Origin: Candidula unifasciata
Taxonomy: Eukaryota > Mollusca > Gastropoda > Stylommatophora > Geomitridae
DNA length: 64,000 nucleotides
Assembly (NCBI GenBank): GCA_905116865.2
Contig: CAJHNH020002811.1
Span: forward strand, 7,501-71,500
Reading direction: 5' to 3'
This document shows positions 24,111-35,250 of the stretch, in pieces. The notes below the pieces were generated by a model, which was given only the letters and a program-made list of their open reading frames with translations, was not told where the DNA came from and searched no databases. Within the stretch, counting starts at the first letter, position 1; each line of letters begins with the position of its first letter. Both the position numbers and the translations under genes were made by a program.

Positions 24111-24379
24111 CTCAGATGAAACCTGGACAGTCACAGTCTGCAATAGAACTTCTATTTGTTGTTAATGAAAGCAGCAGCAATAACAAAAGGTTATTGTGCA
24201 TTACTGCATAGGCCCATCACGTTTGCTGTGTCAAGCAATCATTCTCCATCTTTTTATAAAGTTTACAGCGCAAATCTCCAGGGGTGCAGACATTAAGCAT
24301 TCGCCCATGACATTCACAGCTCACAGTGTCGCATCATGCACTCAACTCTGTAGCTGGCTTCAGTATAAATCTTGACGTT

Positions 24380-24615
24380 TGGGAGGCTGCTGCTATCGGA
24401 TACTATGGCAAACTTCTACCCAAAGAAGCGCAGCAACTTGCGAGGCATCTAGTGAAAGGGCAGCTGAACAGCGCAGGCAGGCTAGAAAGACCCGTATAAA
24501 AGGCCTTTTACCGTCTGACACTGTTTCCTGTCATCATTGTCCTATATTTTTCAAGGTCCATACTGGGCTTATAAGTCACATCAAGCTTACAGACAATCAA
24601 CCCTGGCCTCATGAA
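24380..24615 (+). pseudogene. Possible LINE C-terminus with C2H2-like finger
   Basis: SERAAEQRRQARKTRIKGLL followed by VSCHHCPIFFKVHTGLISHI matches the general form of the C-terminal C2H2 motif (C-x2-C ... GL-x-SH) found in some invertebrate LINE proteins. The final histidine is unclear. Upstream, 24319-24350 carries the GCTCACAGTGTCGCATCATG repeat also seen at 1791. Confidence 0.4.
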
Positions 24616-24844
24616 AGATGAAAGAGTGGTCCTCATCCTCGTCACTCGTGATGGGCGAACCACAGCTGGCTGATTGAGCAGGATTTCTTCAGGTTTGCTG
24701 TCCTATCCATTTTCAAATGGAGGTTGAACTCAAGTCTTCTACTGGATCACATTGTTCAACAGGGTCCACCACATAAAGGTAGGGTGGGCTTGAGCTAAAC
24801 AGGCTAAAAGAAAGTCAGATTTTTAGGCCTGGTTGTTTAAACCC

Positions 24845-25050
24845 TAAAAAAATGTGGACACCTGGAAAATATTTGTGGGAACCACTGTCGAAGAAGGTAG
24901 GTGGGACCCACTGGATACAAAAAATGTGGACACCTGGAAAATATTTTTGGGTACCACTGTCGAAGCCAACGCAGCAAAATCGCCTGCAGCAGGGATCGAG
25001 CACAGCACCTCGGTATCGCAAAACACCTTCGCGTCGCCTAAACCACATAT
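24845..25050 (-). mobile_element. SINE A copy with internal duplication
   Basis: Inverted copy. On the plus strand it reads GGTACCACTGTCGAAGCC, AAATCGCCTGCAGCAGGGAT and CGAG. The block AATGTGGACACCTGGAAAAT to CCACTGTCGAAG occurs twice in tandem (24852 and 24924). Confidence 0.65.
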
Positions 25051-25394
25051 GCCGACATTCATTTATACATTTCAGTGTATTTTAAATCTATTCCTGCACA
25101 ATAATAATATGAATATTGCATACTCAAACAAGGTTTAAGCCCATGGAAGACGCATGGGCGTAAATGATCTCAACCCCCACCCCCCTCCTATGTTCTCTGT
25201 GCCTAGCTGGCCCTGCCCTTGTGTTATTGGTTTCAAGCACGTGATATTATAATTTCTCTTCCTATGCTTTGTTTTGTTTTCTTTCCTGACGTCACGATGT
25301 TGTCCAGTGCTTCTGTTCCTATCAGATAATTATTTGTACACTTTGTTTGTTGTCTAGAGTAATCGTTTCTGGGTCCCCGTTGGGGGTGAGGAGG

Positions 25395-25640
25395 TGGGGT
25401 GGGGTGGCCGGGTGGGGGGGATAGAGCCCCTGCCCCCTAACAAGCATGTCGTAAAACGTGACTAATTAGGGGTGTCTCTTTCGAGTCGTAGTGCATCTGC
25501 CCTAGCGTCAAGATCCAGATCTGTAAAACAGGTATGCACGCAAAATTCAGGAATAAAACCTCAGTCCAGAAGTGGACGAACGACCATAATTTTCCGTCGG
25601 AGTTTACTGCAGGTGTACAGTTAAAAAGGGGGGGGGGCAG
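25395..25640 (+). mobile_element. Family C repeat
   Basis: A G-rich start (GGGTGGGGGGGATAGAGCCC) is followed by CCCCTAACAAGCATGTCGTA, GTAGTGCATCTGCCCTAGCG and ATTTTCCGTCGGAGTTTACT, in family order. Confidence 0.65.
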
Positions 25641-25984
25641 AAGATAACGTGGCTGCACCAGTTTTCAGGGAATTGTCAGCATCCAACATCAAGTACGGCG
25701 AATAGAATCGAATGGCAAAGTATATTTACGCACAACACCAGGGTCCCAACTATATGACTTGTAATTGACACGACTATTCTGTGGAGGTATTTATTTCCAC
25801 AATAAACTTGCCCTCAAGAGTTCAACGACAAACATACGTGTGGTTTTAACTGTTGATTTTACCGATATGTGAGTGTAACGTAAAACTGTGTTCGTAAACT
25901 CCACCCCGCCCCCTCCCAAGTTGCGTGTCCTTTACATACGTTGTGGGGGCGGGAGGGGGAGGGGAAAAACATTTTTGGCTGTTG

Positions 25985-26150
25985 CGGTTTTTCTAGGAAA
26001 ATTTACGTCTGGTAGTTTGCCATTAAACTAAACGGTCCATCTCGATACCACTGCCGAAACCAACGCTGGGCGAAAAAATCGCCTGCAGCTGGAATCGAAC
26101 CCTGCACCTTGGCATTACGAAGCGCGTTCGCAACTCCTCAGCCACAGACA
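25985..26150 (-). mobile_element. SINE A copy, inverted
   Basis: AATTTACGTCTGGTAGTTTG, GATACCACTGCCGAAACCAA, GCTGGAATCGAACCCTGCAC (reverse B box) and GCGCGTTCGCAACTCCTCAG (reverse A box). It lies about 115 bp upstream of the Penelope-like fragment. Confidence 0.75.
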
Positions 26151-26264
26151 GGGCAAATAGTTTCTAGTAAGAATGCGACCAGAGCAACTACCAGCACAGG
26201 CGCAACACATGAACAGATCTGATGTGTAATCAAGAGGTCTTTTCCGGAGATATGGATTGATGAC

Positions 26265-27358
26265 ATTAAAATAAATTTCCTTGAAACGAGCTACCGCCAA
26301 ATTGACGTTGTAGCCATGGCTAGCCCATTAGGTCCCATCTTGGCCGACATCTAGCAGATCTGCTCACATCAGGGATTTATTTTTGTACCGTCGGTATGTA
26401 GATGACATTCTAATAGTAACTGCTGACAAACAGCAGGCCACTGCGTTCCCTACCACCATGAACCAGTCACACAGAAACATCACATTATCGTTACAACACG
26501 AACATGACGGCACTTTACCATTCCTTGATGTACTTATTGCACGTAGAGAGGATGGCAGTATCCAAAGATCAGTGTACCGAAAAGAAACATGGACCGGCCA
26601 GTATCTAAACTTTTACAGTTTTGTACCTATTCAGTACAAACGTGGCGTAGTGAGAAGCTTGTTCAACCGGGCCATAAAGATTTGCACAGAAGACACACTG
26701 GCTGCAGAAATTAAAACTCTCAATTCAACTTTACTACTCAATGGGTACCACATAGGTTTCATCAAACGTCATTGCACCCTACCCAACCCTACCCCGAACG
26801 AAATTACAGTATCCAAACTACGAGTATATATCCAACTTACTTATCGAGGTGATGACGTCATGCAGCGTATGCAGGACCGACTGAAAACAGCAGTTGGCCA
26901 AACATTCTTTGCGGCTGTTCCAGTACAAGACCACTCCTATCCCAACCCCACCTATTAAACAGTCCCTTTCTCCGTACACCAAATCTAATTGTATTTACCA
27001 ATTTACATGTGAGTGCCAGGTGACTTACATCGGTCGAACGGAGAGACAGCTTGGAAATAGAGTGGCAGAGCACATACCCAAATGGCTACATACACAGATC
27101 AGTGATCCTTCTAGGGTGTCGAGACCAGTCAAGAGGAAAGTACCTGCTTCTTCCATAGAACGTCATCTACTTAATTCCGGACACATAATTGACACAGACA
27201 GTGCTTTCCGTGTGGTTTACCACACTCCGAACAGGAGACTTTTGAGAATCGCCGAAGCCTTAACAATAAAAATCAACAACCCCCTCCATTGTGAGCAGAC
27301 GGAATTTATCGTTACCCTGGTTAGTCACGTGACTACTGTGAGCTTCCGGCGGCCATGA
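26265..27358 (+). pseudogene. Penelope-like element: RT end and GIY-YIG nuclease
   Basis: The RT part begins near YRQIDVVAMASPLGPILADI, directly ended by TAG at 26352. It continues in a second frame (26383-26958) with the catalytic RYVDDILIV, then LPFLDVLIARREDGSIQRSV and YRKETWTGQYLNF. A frameshift near 26920 leads to 26894-27358. There, CIYQFTCECQVTYIGRTERQ followed by LGNRVAEHIP is a GIY-YIG endonuclease core with the Cys pair and the R and EH residues of Penelope-like elements. The first half of the RT is missing. One stop and one frameshift make it inactive, yet large open parts remain, so decay is moderate. Confidence 0.85.
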
Positions 27359-28130
27359 AACAGAGACAATGTATCGAAGAAACTATTCGCATTTCAGGTG
27401 AATGTTTTCAGTTTTGTGCTTTATTTTATGTTGATGTAACTCTGTAGTAACGCACTTGATAAGATACAGCCAAATATTACTGGCAATAAATTGTGCAATG
27501 TATTGTTTGTATCCGCATTATTTAAATTTATTACGGGAAAACATTGTTTTGATTATTTTTGTTGTTGTTGTTGTTTTTGTTTTAGTGAAAGATTTCAATT
27601 AGTCATCGACCATATGGATCTCAACAGTACGTACGCTCCACCAATCAACAATGCCTGCGTGCCAGACATCTACAACCGACTGGACGCTGACGTCATCGAG
27701 AGGACTTACTGTCCTCTTAAAAGCACGTTATTAAAAACCCGTACCATCAGGGTCAATCTCAGATACTCTGCCAAATCCACAACCCGCACCATCAGGGTCA
27801 ATTTCAGACACCCGGCCACTTCACAACCCGTACCAACAGGGTAAATCTCAGATACCCGGCTACTCCACAACCCGTACCAACAGGGTAAATCTCAGATACT
27901 CTGCCAACTCCACAACCCGCACCATCAGGGCCAATTTCAGACACCCGGCCACTTCACAACCGTACCAACAGGGTAAATCTCAGATACCCTGCTACTCCAC
28001 AACCCGTACCACCAGGGTAAATCTCAGATACCCGGCTACTCCACAACCCGTACCAACAGGGTAAATCTAAGATACCCGGCCAACTTCAGATAAGTTATAA
28101 TTAGGACACCAGTAACGGCTACACCACAGC
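27359..28130 (+). mobile_element. Penelope-like 3' region with a 44-bp minisatellite
   Basis: After the endonuclease stop, GGCAATAAATTGTGCAATGT then ATTGTTTGTATCC recurs at 30620 and in reverse at 30358, so it is part of the element's 3' region. From about 27760 to 28090 a 44-bp unit (CACAACCCGTACCAACAGGG then TAAATCTCAGATACCCGGC) is repeated about seven to eight times, with CACCATCAGGGTCAATTTC variants. Confidence 0.65.
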
Positions 28131-28239
28131 ATGCACGGGTACGGGCTCATCTCATACATTCAGTACAGCCCGCCATCCGGTCATCGTGCTTAATTGTAGC
28201 AGTCTCTTCTGTTGCCTTCTGTCAGTCACGGGCCGTCTT

Positions 28240-28590
28240 ATAGAGATTAGTTGCAACGGACATCACAGCACTTTTGGCATTGCCATATGCCCTCCGTCCC
28301 CATCATCAGCAGCCAGCGAAGAGTTCCAATACTAATGGTGCCGGTTGTGGTCTCGTTGTATGTCCATCTTGCCTTCACTCCGAGCGTAGTGTGCCGGCCG
28401 AACCCTCTTGTCACACCCAGGTGCATCATTCTCTCCAGCCCATAATAATTTAGTTTCTCGTCTGACTTCGTTACTTGTTCCCAAAGGGCTCTGACCACAT
28501 CTGCCTTGTCATGTATCAATTCATCACCCACCGGTGCAGATCCAGCCAATCCGTCTGCCTGTTCATTCCCCACCACGCCGGTATCGTCTG
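28240..28590 (-). pseudogene. Family F: RNase H-type fragment
   Basis: The minus-strand frame 28576-28247 opens VGNEQADGLAGSAPVGDELI then HDKADVVRALWEQ. The GNEQAD-x-LA stretch is the last RNase H motif (with its aspartate) of a retroelement polyprotein. It continues LGVTRGFGRHTTLGVKARW and TTTGTISIGTLRWLL, and ends with a Cys pair (WQCQKCCDVRC). The frame is intact over 109 codons. Upstream domains are missing. I know this as a decayed retroelement tail and cannot name its family. Confidence 0.6.
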
Positions 28591-28839
28591 GAGAAAAGAT
28601 CTAAAGAATGCTCACTGCCCGTGACCTTGCTAGTAAAGCTTGCCACTCTGCTTGAAGTAATACTGTCTTCACTTTTTGTGCAAGCTTTCAGAGTCCGTTA
28701 TGTCTGACAGACTGCTATTGGTTCAACTTTTGTTGTTTCCACATTTATATCACTGACTACCTCTTGTTCACCAGCTTTCCACGTGTCGGCTCCGAGGCTG
28801 CCTTTTGGAAAACATTGAATAGACTTACTGCCGCCAAAA

Positions 28840-29060
28840 AAGCATGTCGTACATGAAGACCGTTTTAGGGTGTTTCCGTCGAATTCGCAGTGCATCTGCC
28901 TGAGAGACAACGACCCAACAGTCTGCATGCAAATGAGTCAAGCATGTGAAACGGATGTACACACAAAACTCAAGTTCTGGATCCAGGAGTGGACGAACAC
29001 AACTTTCTGCCGGAGTTTAGAGCCGGTGCAAGCTAAATAGATAAGAAAAAAAAAGAAACT
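28840..29060 (+). mobile_element. Family C repeat, G-run missing
   Basis: GCATGTCGTACATGAAGACC, GCAGTGCATCTGCCTGAGAG, AACAGTCTGCATGCAAATGA and AACTTTCTGCCGGAGTTTAG in family order, ending GCCGGTGCAAGC and an A-rich tail. The 5' G-rich segment is absent. Confidence 0.65.
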
Positions 29061-29399
29061 AATCTAATTTACAGTTTAAAAATGTAATATGATTTTTATC
29101 GGTCAAAATTTTTATTTTCTGCTTTTTTTCCCCAAATGTCTTGATCTATCATTTCATTCAGTCTTCATTGAACCACTGTATAATATTGTTTTTTTGTTTC
29201 AGTTAAATACAATCCATTCTTCTATATAACCCTCCACTTCTCTGGTTTTTCACAATATAATGGAGTATAGGTATATATATTTTTTGTATTAACATTTTCT
29301 GTGGTAATCGTTTTTGCCGTAAGCACAAGCAACTCCTTCAGTTCTCTTCTTTATTCAGCTCATCGTTACATCGTAGCCACTACCCAAGCGGGGAAACCG

Positions 29400-29635
29400 T
29401 CATTGTGTAGCGTCTAGACCCTCGCCTACGGATCTAAAGGGTTTAGCTTCAAATCCGAACGGGGGTGGAAGGGGTGGGGTGGGAGGGGGTGTTTCTTTCT
29501 TCAGAATGACTGGCTCCGAGGACGACCCTGTCTTGAGTGGGTATCGGGTAAAGTCCTGGAATGTAAAGGGGGGCCGGCGTGATGCTGATCACATTACCCA
29601 CCGGGTGCTGATTGATCTATAAACTACAATACGCA
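29400..29635 (+). mobile_element. SINE B copy
   Basis: Head TGTAGCGTCTAGACCCTCGC, a G-rich insertion, then GACCCTGTCTTGAGTGGGTA, GGGGCCGGCGTGATGCTGAT and GTGCTGATTGATCTATAAAC. Confidence 0.7.
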
Positions 29636-30079
29636 TGAAAGTGGGGGAAAACGGACATGTACTTAACTACATCACTCAAGCAAACTTGACATTATCGTGG
29701 CCCTTAATGTCATGTTTGATCCATTGCTATCTTCTAAAGGCAGGACGCCGAGCGGTTTCTAATGGTGGAGAAATCTCGCGTAGCCCGGGAACTTGTTCGC
29801 ATCACCCAGAGACTACCCACTGTGGTCAGCCTGCAAGCTTTTGACCAGTCAGTCAAGCAATCAGAGCATGTGCACCAGGTCCGGTAACTACTTAATTTTA
29901 CACTACTGTATTTATGTCGTCCTTACATATAGGCATGAGTGCATGCTGAAATCACGAGATCCCATATCTGAATGGATGTCCATCAGGGCATATCCCAGAT
30001 ATTCCGTTCAACCTTCCAACAAAGTTAGACCTGGGGCATCCGTACCTGGCCACGCCTGCCTGGTTTAACTTGCAGTCCT
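29636..30079. other. Unassigned DNA
   Basis: Short ORFs without recognisable content. Confidence 0.4.
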
Positions 30080-30660
30080 AGGCCTGTAATGACGTGATTC
30101 TATTGTCGACTCGTTCGCACAGCACTATTGACACTCGTCTGGTGTAGCCCTGACTGGTGCCCTTATGGTGACTTCGTTGGGGGTTGAACGTGCTATCCAG
30201 TATCCACCTTGTTGGTCTATCATCCAGACTGGGATTTGTTTTTAAACCCAGGGTGATAAACCTGTAGGTAGCAGCTCTGAAGGGACAAACCAACCGATCG
30301 ATAGATTGATAAAGTCTGTTTCTCATAGCAATATTTCCCGTAATGAATTCGAACATAGACACAAACAATAGACTGCACATTTTATTGCTTTGCATATTTC
30401 AGGTGCATACTACGGTAACAGTTGATTAAAATGAAGCAAATAAATGAAAGCTTCAAACTGAAACACAGAATCGACCTTCACCTTGCGTTTACCCTGGTAA
30501 AACAGTTTTGAATGTAGTCAATTTTATGTTTCGTTTCGAAGGATTCATTTATTTGCTTCATTTTGATCAATTGTTACCGTAGTAAGCACCTGACGAGTTA
30601 CAGCGAAATATGCCAGGCAATAAATTGTGCAATCTATTGTTTGTGTCTTCTTTGTTCAGA
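30080..30660. repeat. Inverted repeat of Penelope-like 3' ends
   Basis: The left arm 30358-30446 and the right arm 30546-30648 are reverse complements. Both contain GCAATAAA(A/T)TGTGCA... TATTGTTTGTGTC, TTACCGTAGTA and CATTTATTTGCTTCATTTT. The right arm has about 14 extra bases. Similarity continues weakly inward by about 25 bp. The left side extends on the minus strand to 30080 with sequence like that at 27500 and 21365. This looks like two copies of one element's end joined head to head. Confidence 0.75.
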
Positions 30661-30664
30661 GTCT

Positions 30665-31574
30665 GTTGGTGCTTGTGACCACGTCCGACTTTAGCTATGA
30701 ATAGTCCATACAGCTCAACGGGGATTCCTGTTCTTGTGCAAGTGGAGAGGCCGCTCTGTGTTCACAGTTTTTATCGAGGAGATGTATACACAAATTAAAC
30801 TACAGTGCTTAAATGTCACGTGATTAGCTGTAAGGTCTATACATAGAGTCACCCACTTAGAGAGTTTGTATTCTTGAAACGCGGAGAAAGAGGGTCTGGT
30901 CGCTGATGATTTCCACAGCTATTACTCATGACCATGAAAGAAGTAGAGCATCAGTATAGCACACACACGTTATGAACAACTCACAAGTGTTCTGTGAAAT
31001 ATTATCATGCCAACATCAAGTTACAGGACACACAGACAATATTCACTGCAACCTACCACAAAGAAAGCACATTCAGGTAGGCAGCATCCAATATCTTCAT
31101 TATAGTCTAATATGAAGAAACCACCATTATGAATAATAAAATAAATGACAATCGCCTGCATGACCAAGTTATAGCCAGATTCCATCATTTAATTGACGTT
31201 TGTGCCACTTCCGGTTGTCTGATACTACTTCCGGCTGTCTGCTTTTACTGTCTTTAAATATATTTACACCTCTACACCCCAAGGTAGAAGAGGAGCGACT
31301 AAGTAAGTAAGTAAGTATATATTCTAAGTATATATACTAAAACAAACAAACAAAACAAACAAATATATTCACACTGACGCCTGAAGCTGTACAAAAACAA
31401 AGAAGAGCGGACTGCGACATTCGCAGCAGCAGGTGGAGCCATTTCTCCCACCCCAAGAAATATTTAGAGGGAGAAGAAAAGAGACAAATTACATGCAGCC
31501 GGAATACAACATAAACCCACCCTGTCACGTGGTATGGGATTTTTCTTTCTCGGTCTTTTAAAGGAAGATCTCAA
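30665..31574. other. Unassigned DNA
   Basis: No gene seen. There are minor simple repeats at 31300-31365 (GTAA and AAAC). Confidence 0.4.
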
Positions 31575-32210
31575 CACCAGAAAGTATTTCTGTTGCATTA
31601 GTTACCAGTTCTTTAACAAACTTTACTTACGTTGCATTAGTTACCAGTTCTGTAACAAACTCTAATTATGTTGCATTAGTTACCAGTTCTGTAACAAACT
31701 CTACTTCTGCTGCATTAGTTACGAGTTCTGTAACAAACTCTACTTCTGCTGCATTAGCTACCAGTTCTGTAACAAACTCTACTTCTGCTGCATTAGCTAC
31801 CAGTTCTGTAACAAACTCTACTTCTGCTGCATTAGCTACCAGTTCTGTAACAAACTCTACTTCTGCTGCATTAGTTACTAGTTCTATAGCAAACTCTACT
31901 TCTGCTGCATTAGATACCAGTTCTGTAACAAACTCTAATTATGTTGCATTAGTTACCAGTTCTGTAACAAACTCTACTTCTGCTGCATTAGTTACCAGTT
32001 CTGTAACAAACTCTACTTCTGTTGCATTAGTTACCAGTTCTGTAACAAACTCTAATTATGTTGCAATAGTTACCAGTTCTGTAACAAACTCTACTTATGT
32101 TGCATTAGTTACCAGTTCTGTACAAACTCTACTTCTGCTGCATCAGTTGGAGTTCTTTAACAAACTCTACTTCTGCTGCATTAGTTACCAGTTCTGTAAG
32201 AAATTCCAGT
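31575..32210. repeat. 39-bp minisatellite, about 15 copies, open on plus
   Basis: The unit TGCTGCATTAGCTACCAGTT then CTGTAACAAACTCTACTTC repeats every 39 bp. The plus frame through TCT-GCT-GCA is open for roughly 180 codons and reads a 13-residue Ser/Thr-rich repeat (SAALATSSVTNST). A 1-bp loss near 32118 then shifts the frame, and TAG follows near 32213. There is no ATG and an in-frame TAA lies just upstream. Confidence 0.9.
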
Positions 32211-32349
32211 AGATCAGTGTTTACAGCGTTTAACAGCCGATCCAATTGTAACACGTTTACTGCCCACAGTGACATTTAAAAAGTGCCAACCCATTTGAGT
32301 TGGTTTCAGTATGATAAAGATCAGAAATTTACATGCGATGCAGGTTGCA

Positions 32350-32635
32350 TTGCGGCGTCCATGGCTTAGGCGTTGTGAGTCTGACTCATAATTCAAACAT
32401 ACCATGATCGAAACTCACTGCTGGCTGCCTGGATATTTGTCGTGGTATGGGACGTCGCAGGTCGACCCAGCCTGAAATGGGTACCTGGATGTATGTCCTG
32501 GGGAGGTAAAGACGGCCGGCGTAATGCTGACCACATTACCCACCCAGTGCCGATTGGTCTGTAAAAATATGGGTGCTCTTCCTATTTGCCCGATGCGCCT
32601 AAATACGCGAAAATGGGTCTATACTTACTTTTTTT
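32350..32635 (+). mobile_element. SINE B copy, nearly complete
   Basis: Head GGCGTCCATGGCTTAGGCGT, then CGCAGGTCGACCCAGCCTGA, GACGGCCGGCGTAATGCTGA, GCCGATTGGTCTGTAAAAAT and CCCGATGCGCCTAAATACGC. It ends in CTTACTTTTTTTTTT. Confidence 0.8.
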
Positions 32636-32809
32636 TTTCAAACTTGTTACATTTTCCAAATCTGACCATTCTGAACTTGATAAATCATGAGAGTCAGTGA
32701 GCGAAAGAGTGAGTGAGTGTGTAAGTGATTAGGTGAGTGTATGTGTGTTATAATGAATATGATTTATATATTAAAATTAATTGTGAACAAGATCTCATTT
32801 TTTCAACAG

Positions 32810-33634
32810 CACAAGAGAAAGAGCTATATGGCAGCCAAAAACGACGACCTAGTTTGCCACCGTTGCTACGTCCACCATCTTCCATCAAAGAAACAGTTTT
32901 ACAGATTCAGGACACACAAACCTCCACCTGCAGTTCTGGAGGCAAGGGAAAGCTACAGCATTACTGGCCACCAGCCCCAGCATGATCAGAAGATGGCAAC
33001 GAAGTCCAGTACTTCAACTTCCCAGAACGGAGCAGCAAGTTTTAATTCTACTGATAAGAATAATTATGTTTCCAAGGATGTCAACGAGTTGTCTGCTCAT
33101 GACCAATTGAGAAAACCTGTTGATAGGTTTATACCATCTGTTGATGCCTTCAAGTTTTTAGACAGGGACAAATGGGGCAGAGAGGTGGATCAGAACCTTG
33201 GCGATACGCCACGACTGATGCCAAACGAACTTTGGAAGAATTTTGTGAAAACAATGAGTAGTCAGTATTCAAAACAACTAGGTATTCCCACCAATACGTC
33301 AAGACAGCAACAAAGCAATGATGCCTTCTTCCGTGAAAAGTCAGGTGGCAGAAGACTGTCTGTTGTGTCTGGAAATAAAACACGAGAGAAAAGCGAGCAG
33401 TTCTCGGGCAACCTCCGGACGAGTAGCTCTCGAATGAACATTTACAGAAGACCTTCTGTTGCCAATGAAGTGCAACTAAATGAGATGTCCCATTCGCATG
33501 TCCATTCCACGGCGAGCGCGCAAGATACTAACAGTCATGTTAGTGCTTCCAGAAAGGCCACCATTATCCAAGACAAATTCATTTTCCAGATCTCTATCAA
33601 GTGGCCATCAGAAATCTTCGTCTGCCATCCCTAG
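32810..33634 (+). CDS. Unrecognised protein, possible host exon
   Basis: A 275-codon open stretch follows a good splice acceptor (TTTTTTCAACAG, ending 32809). If it is a first coding exon, the start would be ATG at 32828 (MAAKNDDLVCHRC). I do not recognise the family. The protein is polar and basic, rich in Ser, Lys and Arg, with low-complexity stretches, and would be largely disordered. The most structured part is FIPSVDAFKFLDRDKWGREV and then LMPNELWKNFVKTM. A C-x2-C pair near the start has no visible partner pair. It ends at TAG 33632-33634, about 25 bp before a family F fragment. Codon use is mixed, unlike the repeats around it. It could be one exon of a larger gene; no other exons were found. 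Confidence 0.4.
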   Translation, partial: HKRKSYMAAKNDDLVCHRCYVHHLPSKKQFYRFRTHKPPPAVLEARESYSITGHQPQHDQKMATKSSTSTSQNGAASFNSTDKNNYVSKDVNELSAHDQLRKPVDRFIPSVDAFKFLDRDKWGREVDQNLGDTPRLMPNELWKNFVKTMSSQYSKQLGIPTNTSRQQQSNDAFFREKSGGRRLSVVSGNKTREKSEQFSGNLRTSSSRMNIYRRPSVANEVQLNEMSHSHVHSTASAQDTNSHVSASRKATIIQDKFIFQISIKWPSEIFVCHP

Positions 33635-33659
33635 ATAAGTTGAGAATAGTTTAGCTAAC

Positions 33660-33840
33660 AACTGACATCACAGCACTCGGGACAGTCTCATAGGTGCCTT
33701 GTACTAATCTTCAGCAGCCAGCGAAGTATTCCAATACTGATAGTACCTGTAGCAGTTTATGTGTCCACTTGACTTTTCTCCGGGTAGATATGGAAGATAC
33801 TGAAACACTTGTATTCCTACAATTTCTACATGAAATGGGA
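33660..33840 (-). pseudogene. Family F, 3' part
   Basis: CAGCCAGCGAAGTATTCCAA then TACTGATAGTACCTGTAGCA matches CAGCCAGCGAAGAGTTCCAA and TACTAATGGTGCCGGTTG of the 28240 copy, same orientation. Confidence 0.6.
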
Positions 33841-34219
33841 GCTGTGTGCTCTCGAGGCTTGGAATGCGCCTCAAGTGCTGGAGGTCCCGAGTTCAGGCTC
33901 CGGTGAAGGCTGGGATTATTTCACGTAGCCTTCTAGTAAATTCCGCTGGTCTCTGGGTAATAAGACCGGACGCCCGTGTGTATTGTTGAGCAGGTAAACA
34001 ACTCCTTTGGCAGTTAGAGATCGAAAAGTGTAGCCAAACGACGCTGCCCGGGCAACATTTTTTAAAAGTATTTCGGGATCCCCGCCGGTGCTACGGAATT
34101 CATGTGCGCTGAGATTCTTTGGCCTCAGGCTTGAGTTAGAAGTAGAACAGAGCACTTATGGGTTACAACCCTTGTACCGTGATATTAATCTGTGGTTAAG
34201 CCTAAACGTACATCAAACA

Positions 34220-34400
34220 TAGGAGGGGTGGTCAAAAAGTAAGGCCTTCTAATTTTTGAGCCCGTTTACAAAATGGATGCGATATTTTCGCCTCAGCTCG
34301 ACACATCCGACTTCTACATGCATTTGTTGACCGGGGAAGCCTTCCCGATTAGTTATGTGGGACTTTGCAGTCTAATTATTGTGTGGTTCTATCTTTTCCC
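34220..34400 (+). mobile_element. Possible mariner-like element terminus
   Basis: GGAGGGGTGGTCAAAAAGTA followed by AGGCC resembles a mariner terminal repeat (GGnGGTCAAAAAGTAAGG type). No transposase or second end was seen. Confidence 0.3.
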
Positions 34401-34721
34401 TCTCAGGTCACAGGTGGTGATTATCTAACCCCTGTCCCGTTTTTAGCCACCCCAAATACGGCCGCTTAAGTCATGGAGTAACCGCTGTTTTTTTTTTTAA
34501 TTATGCAAGCTAATTCCTGTCGTTAATTATTGCCAGGATATGAAATGCTTAATTGGTTTCCAAACTGGCAATCCATCACCGGCTGCTCTTAACTTGGTAT
34601 ATGCCTTTATCATGCCTGATAATTAACTCCGTGACGAGCCAAGAGAGATTTTCTCCGCCAAGAAACATTAGCCGGTGTTCGACATAAACTGTAATTAGTC
34701 TAGCGCAGTGATGGGCCTATA

Positions 34722-34751
34722 ACTTACTTTAGTATGACCTCTAAAGTAAGT
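34722..34751. repeat. Short hairpin
   Basis: ACTTACTTTAG and CTAAAGTAAGT are perfect 11-bp inverted arms around an 8-bp loop (TATGACCT). Similar half-sites form the palindrome at 35154. Confidence 0.8.
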
Positions 34752-34989
34752 CATAGATGGGTCTACTGGCGAGCACTCCTATGTTTCCTGATATTCTAGG
34801 ACATGGTAAAATAACTATATACGCCCACATTATTGTATTATCATGCAATTTCTACACATTACGTATTCCTACGTCTGTTTACGTTACTATATGATTCTGT
34901 CACTGAATAATAATAATAGTAAACTCTGTTCAAACAAATGTATCGTCTTACTTTTGTTTTCTTTCATATCGATATTATCTAACACCTGT

Positions 34990-35250
34990 CGCCGGGCTCT
35001 CTAGCGTAGTTGGTTAAACCTAACATTGCGGTGACCGGGTGATGAAATCCTTGTGGTCCGGGTTCACTCCAGGGGGGTAGGCAGAAAAGCCACATTTCTC
35101 CCGATTTACGGTACCTATCATGGAATCAGGGCCGAAGGGTTGCTTGAACATGACCTACTTTAGATCTAAAGTAGGTAACGGCTTGAGCATGTAGCCAGTG
35201 AGTTAGAAGTGCCATGAATTGAAAATCACCCAGATATGACAGCATGTTCT
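34990..35250 (+). mobile_element. tRNA-like SINE with perfect palindrome
   Basis: CTCTAGCGTAGTTGGTTAAA (A-box-like) and GGTCCGGGTTCACTCC (B-box-like) suggest a tRNA-derived head. The body carries a perfect 22-bp palindrome at 35154-35175 with half-site CCTACTTTAGA. Confidence 0.5.
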
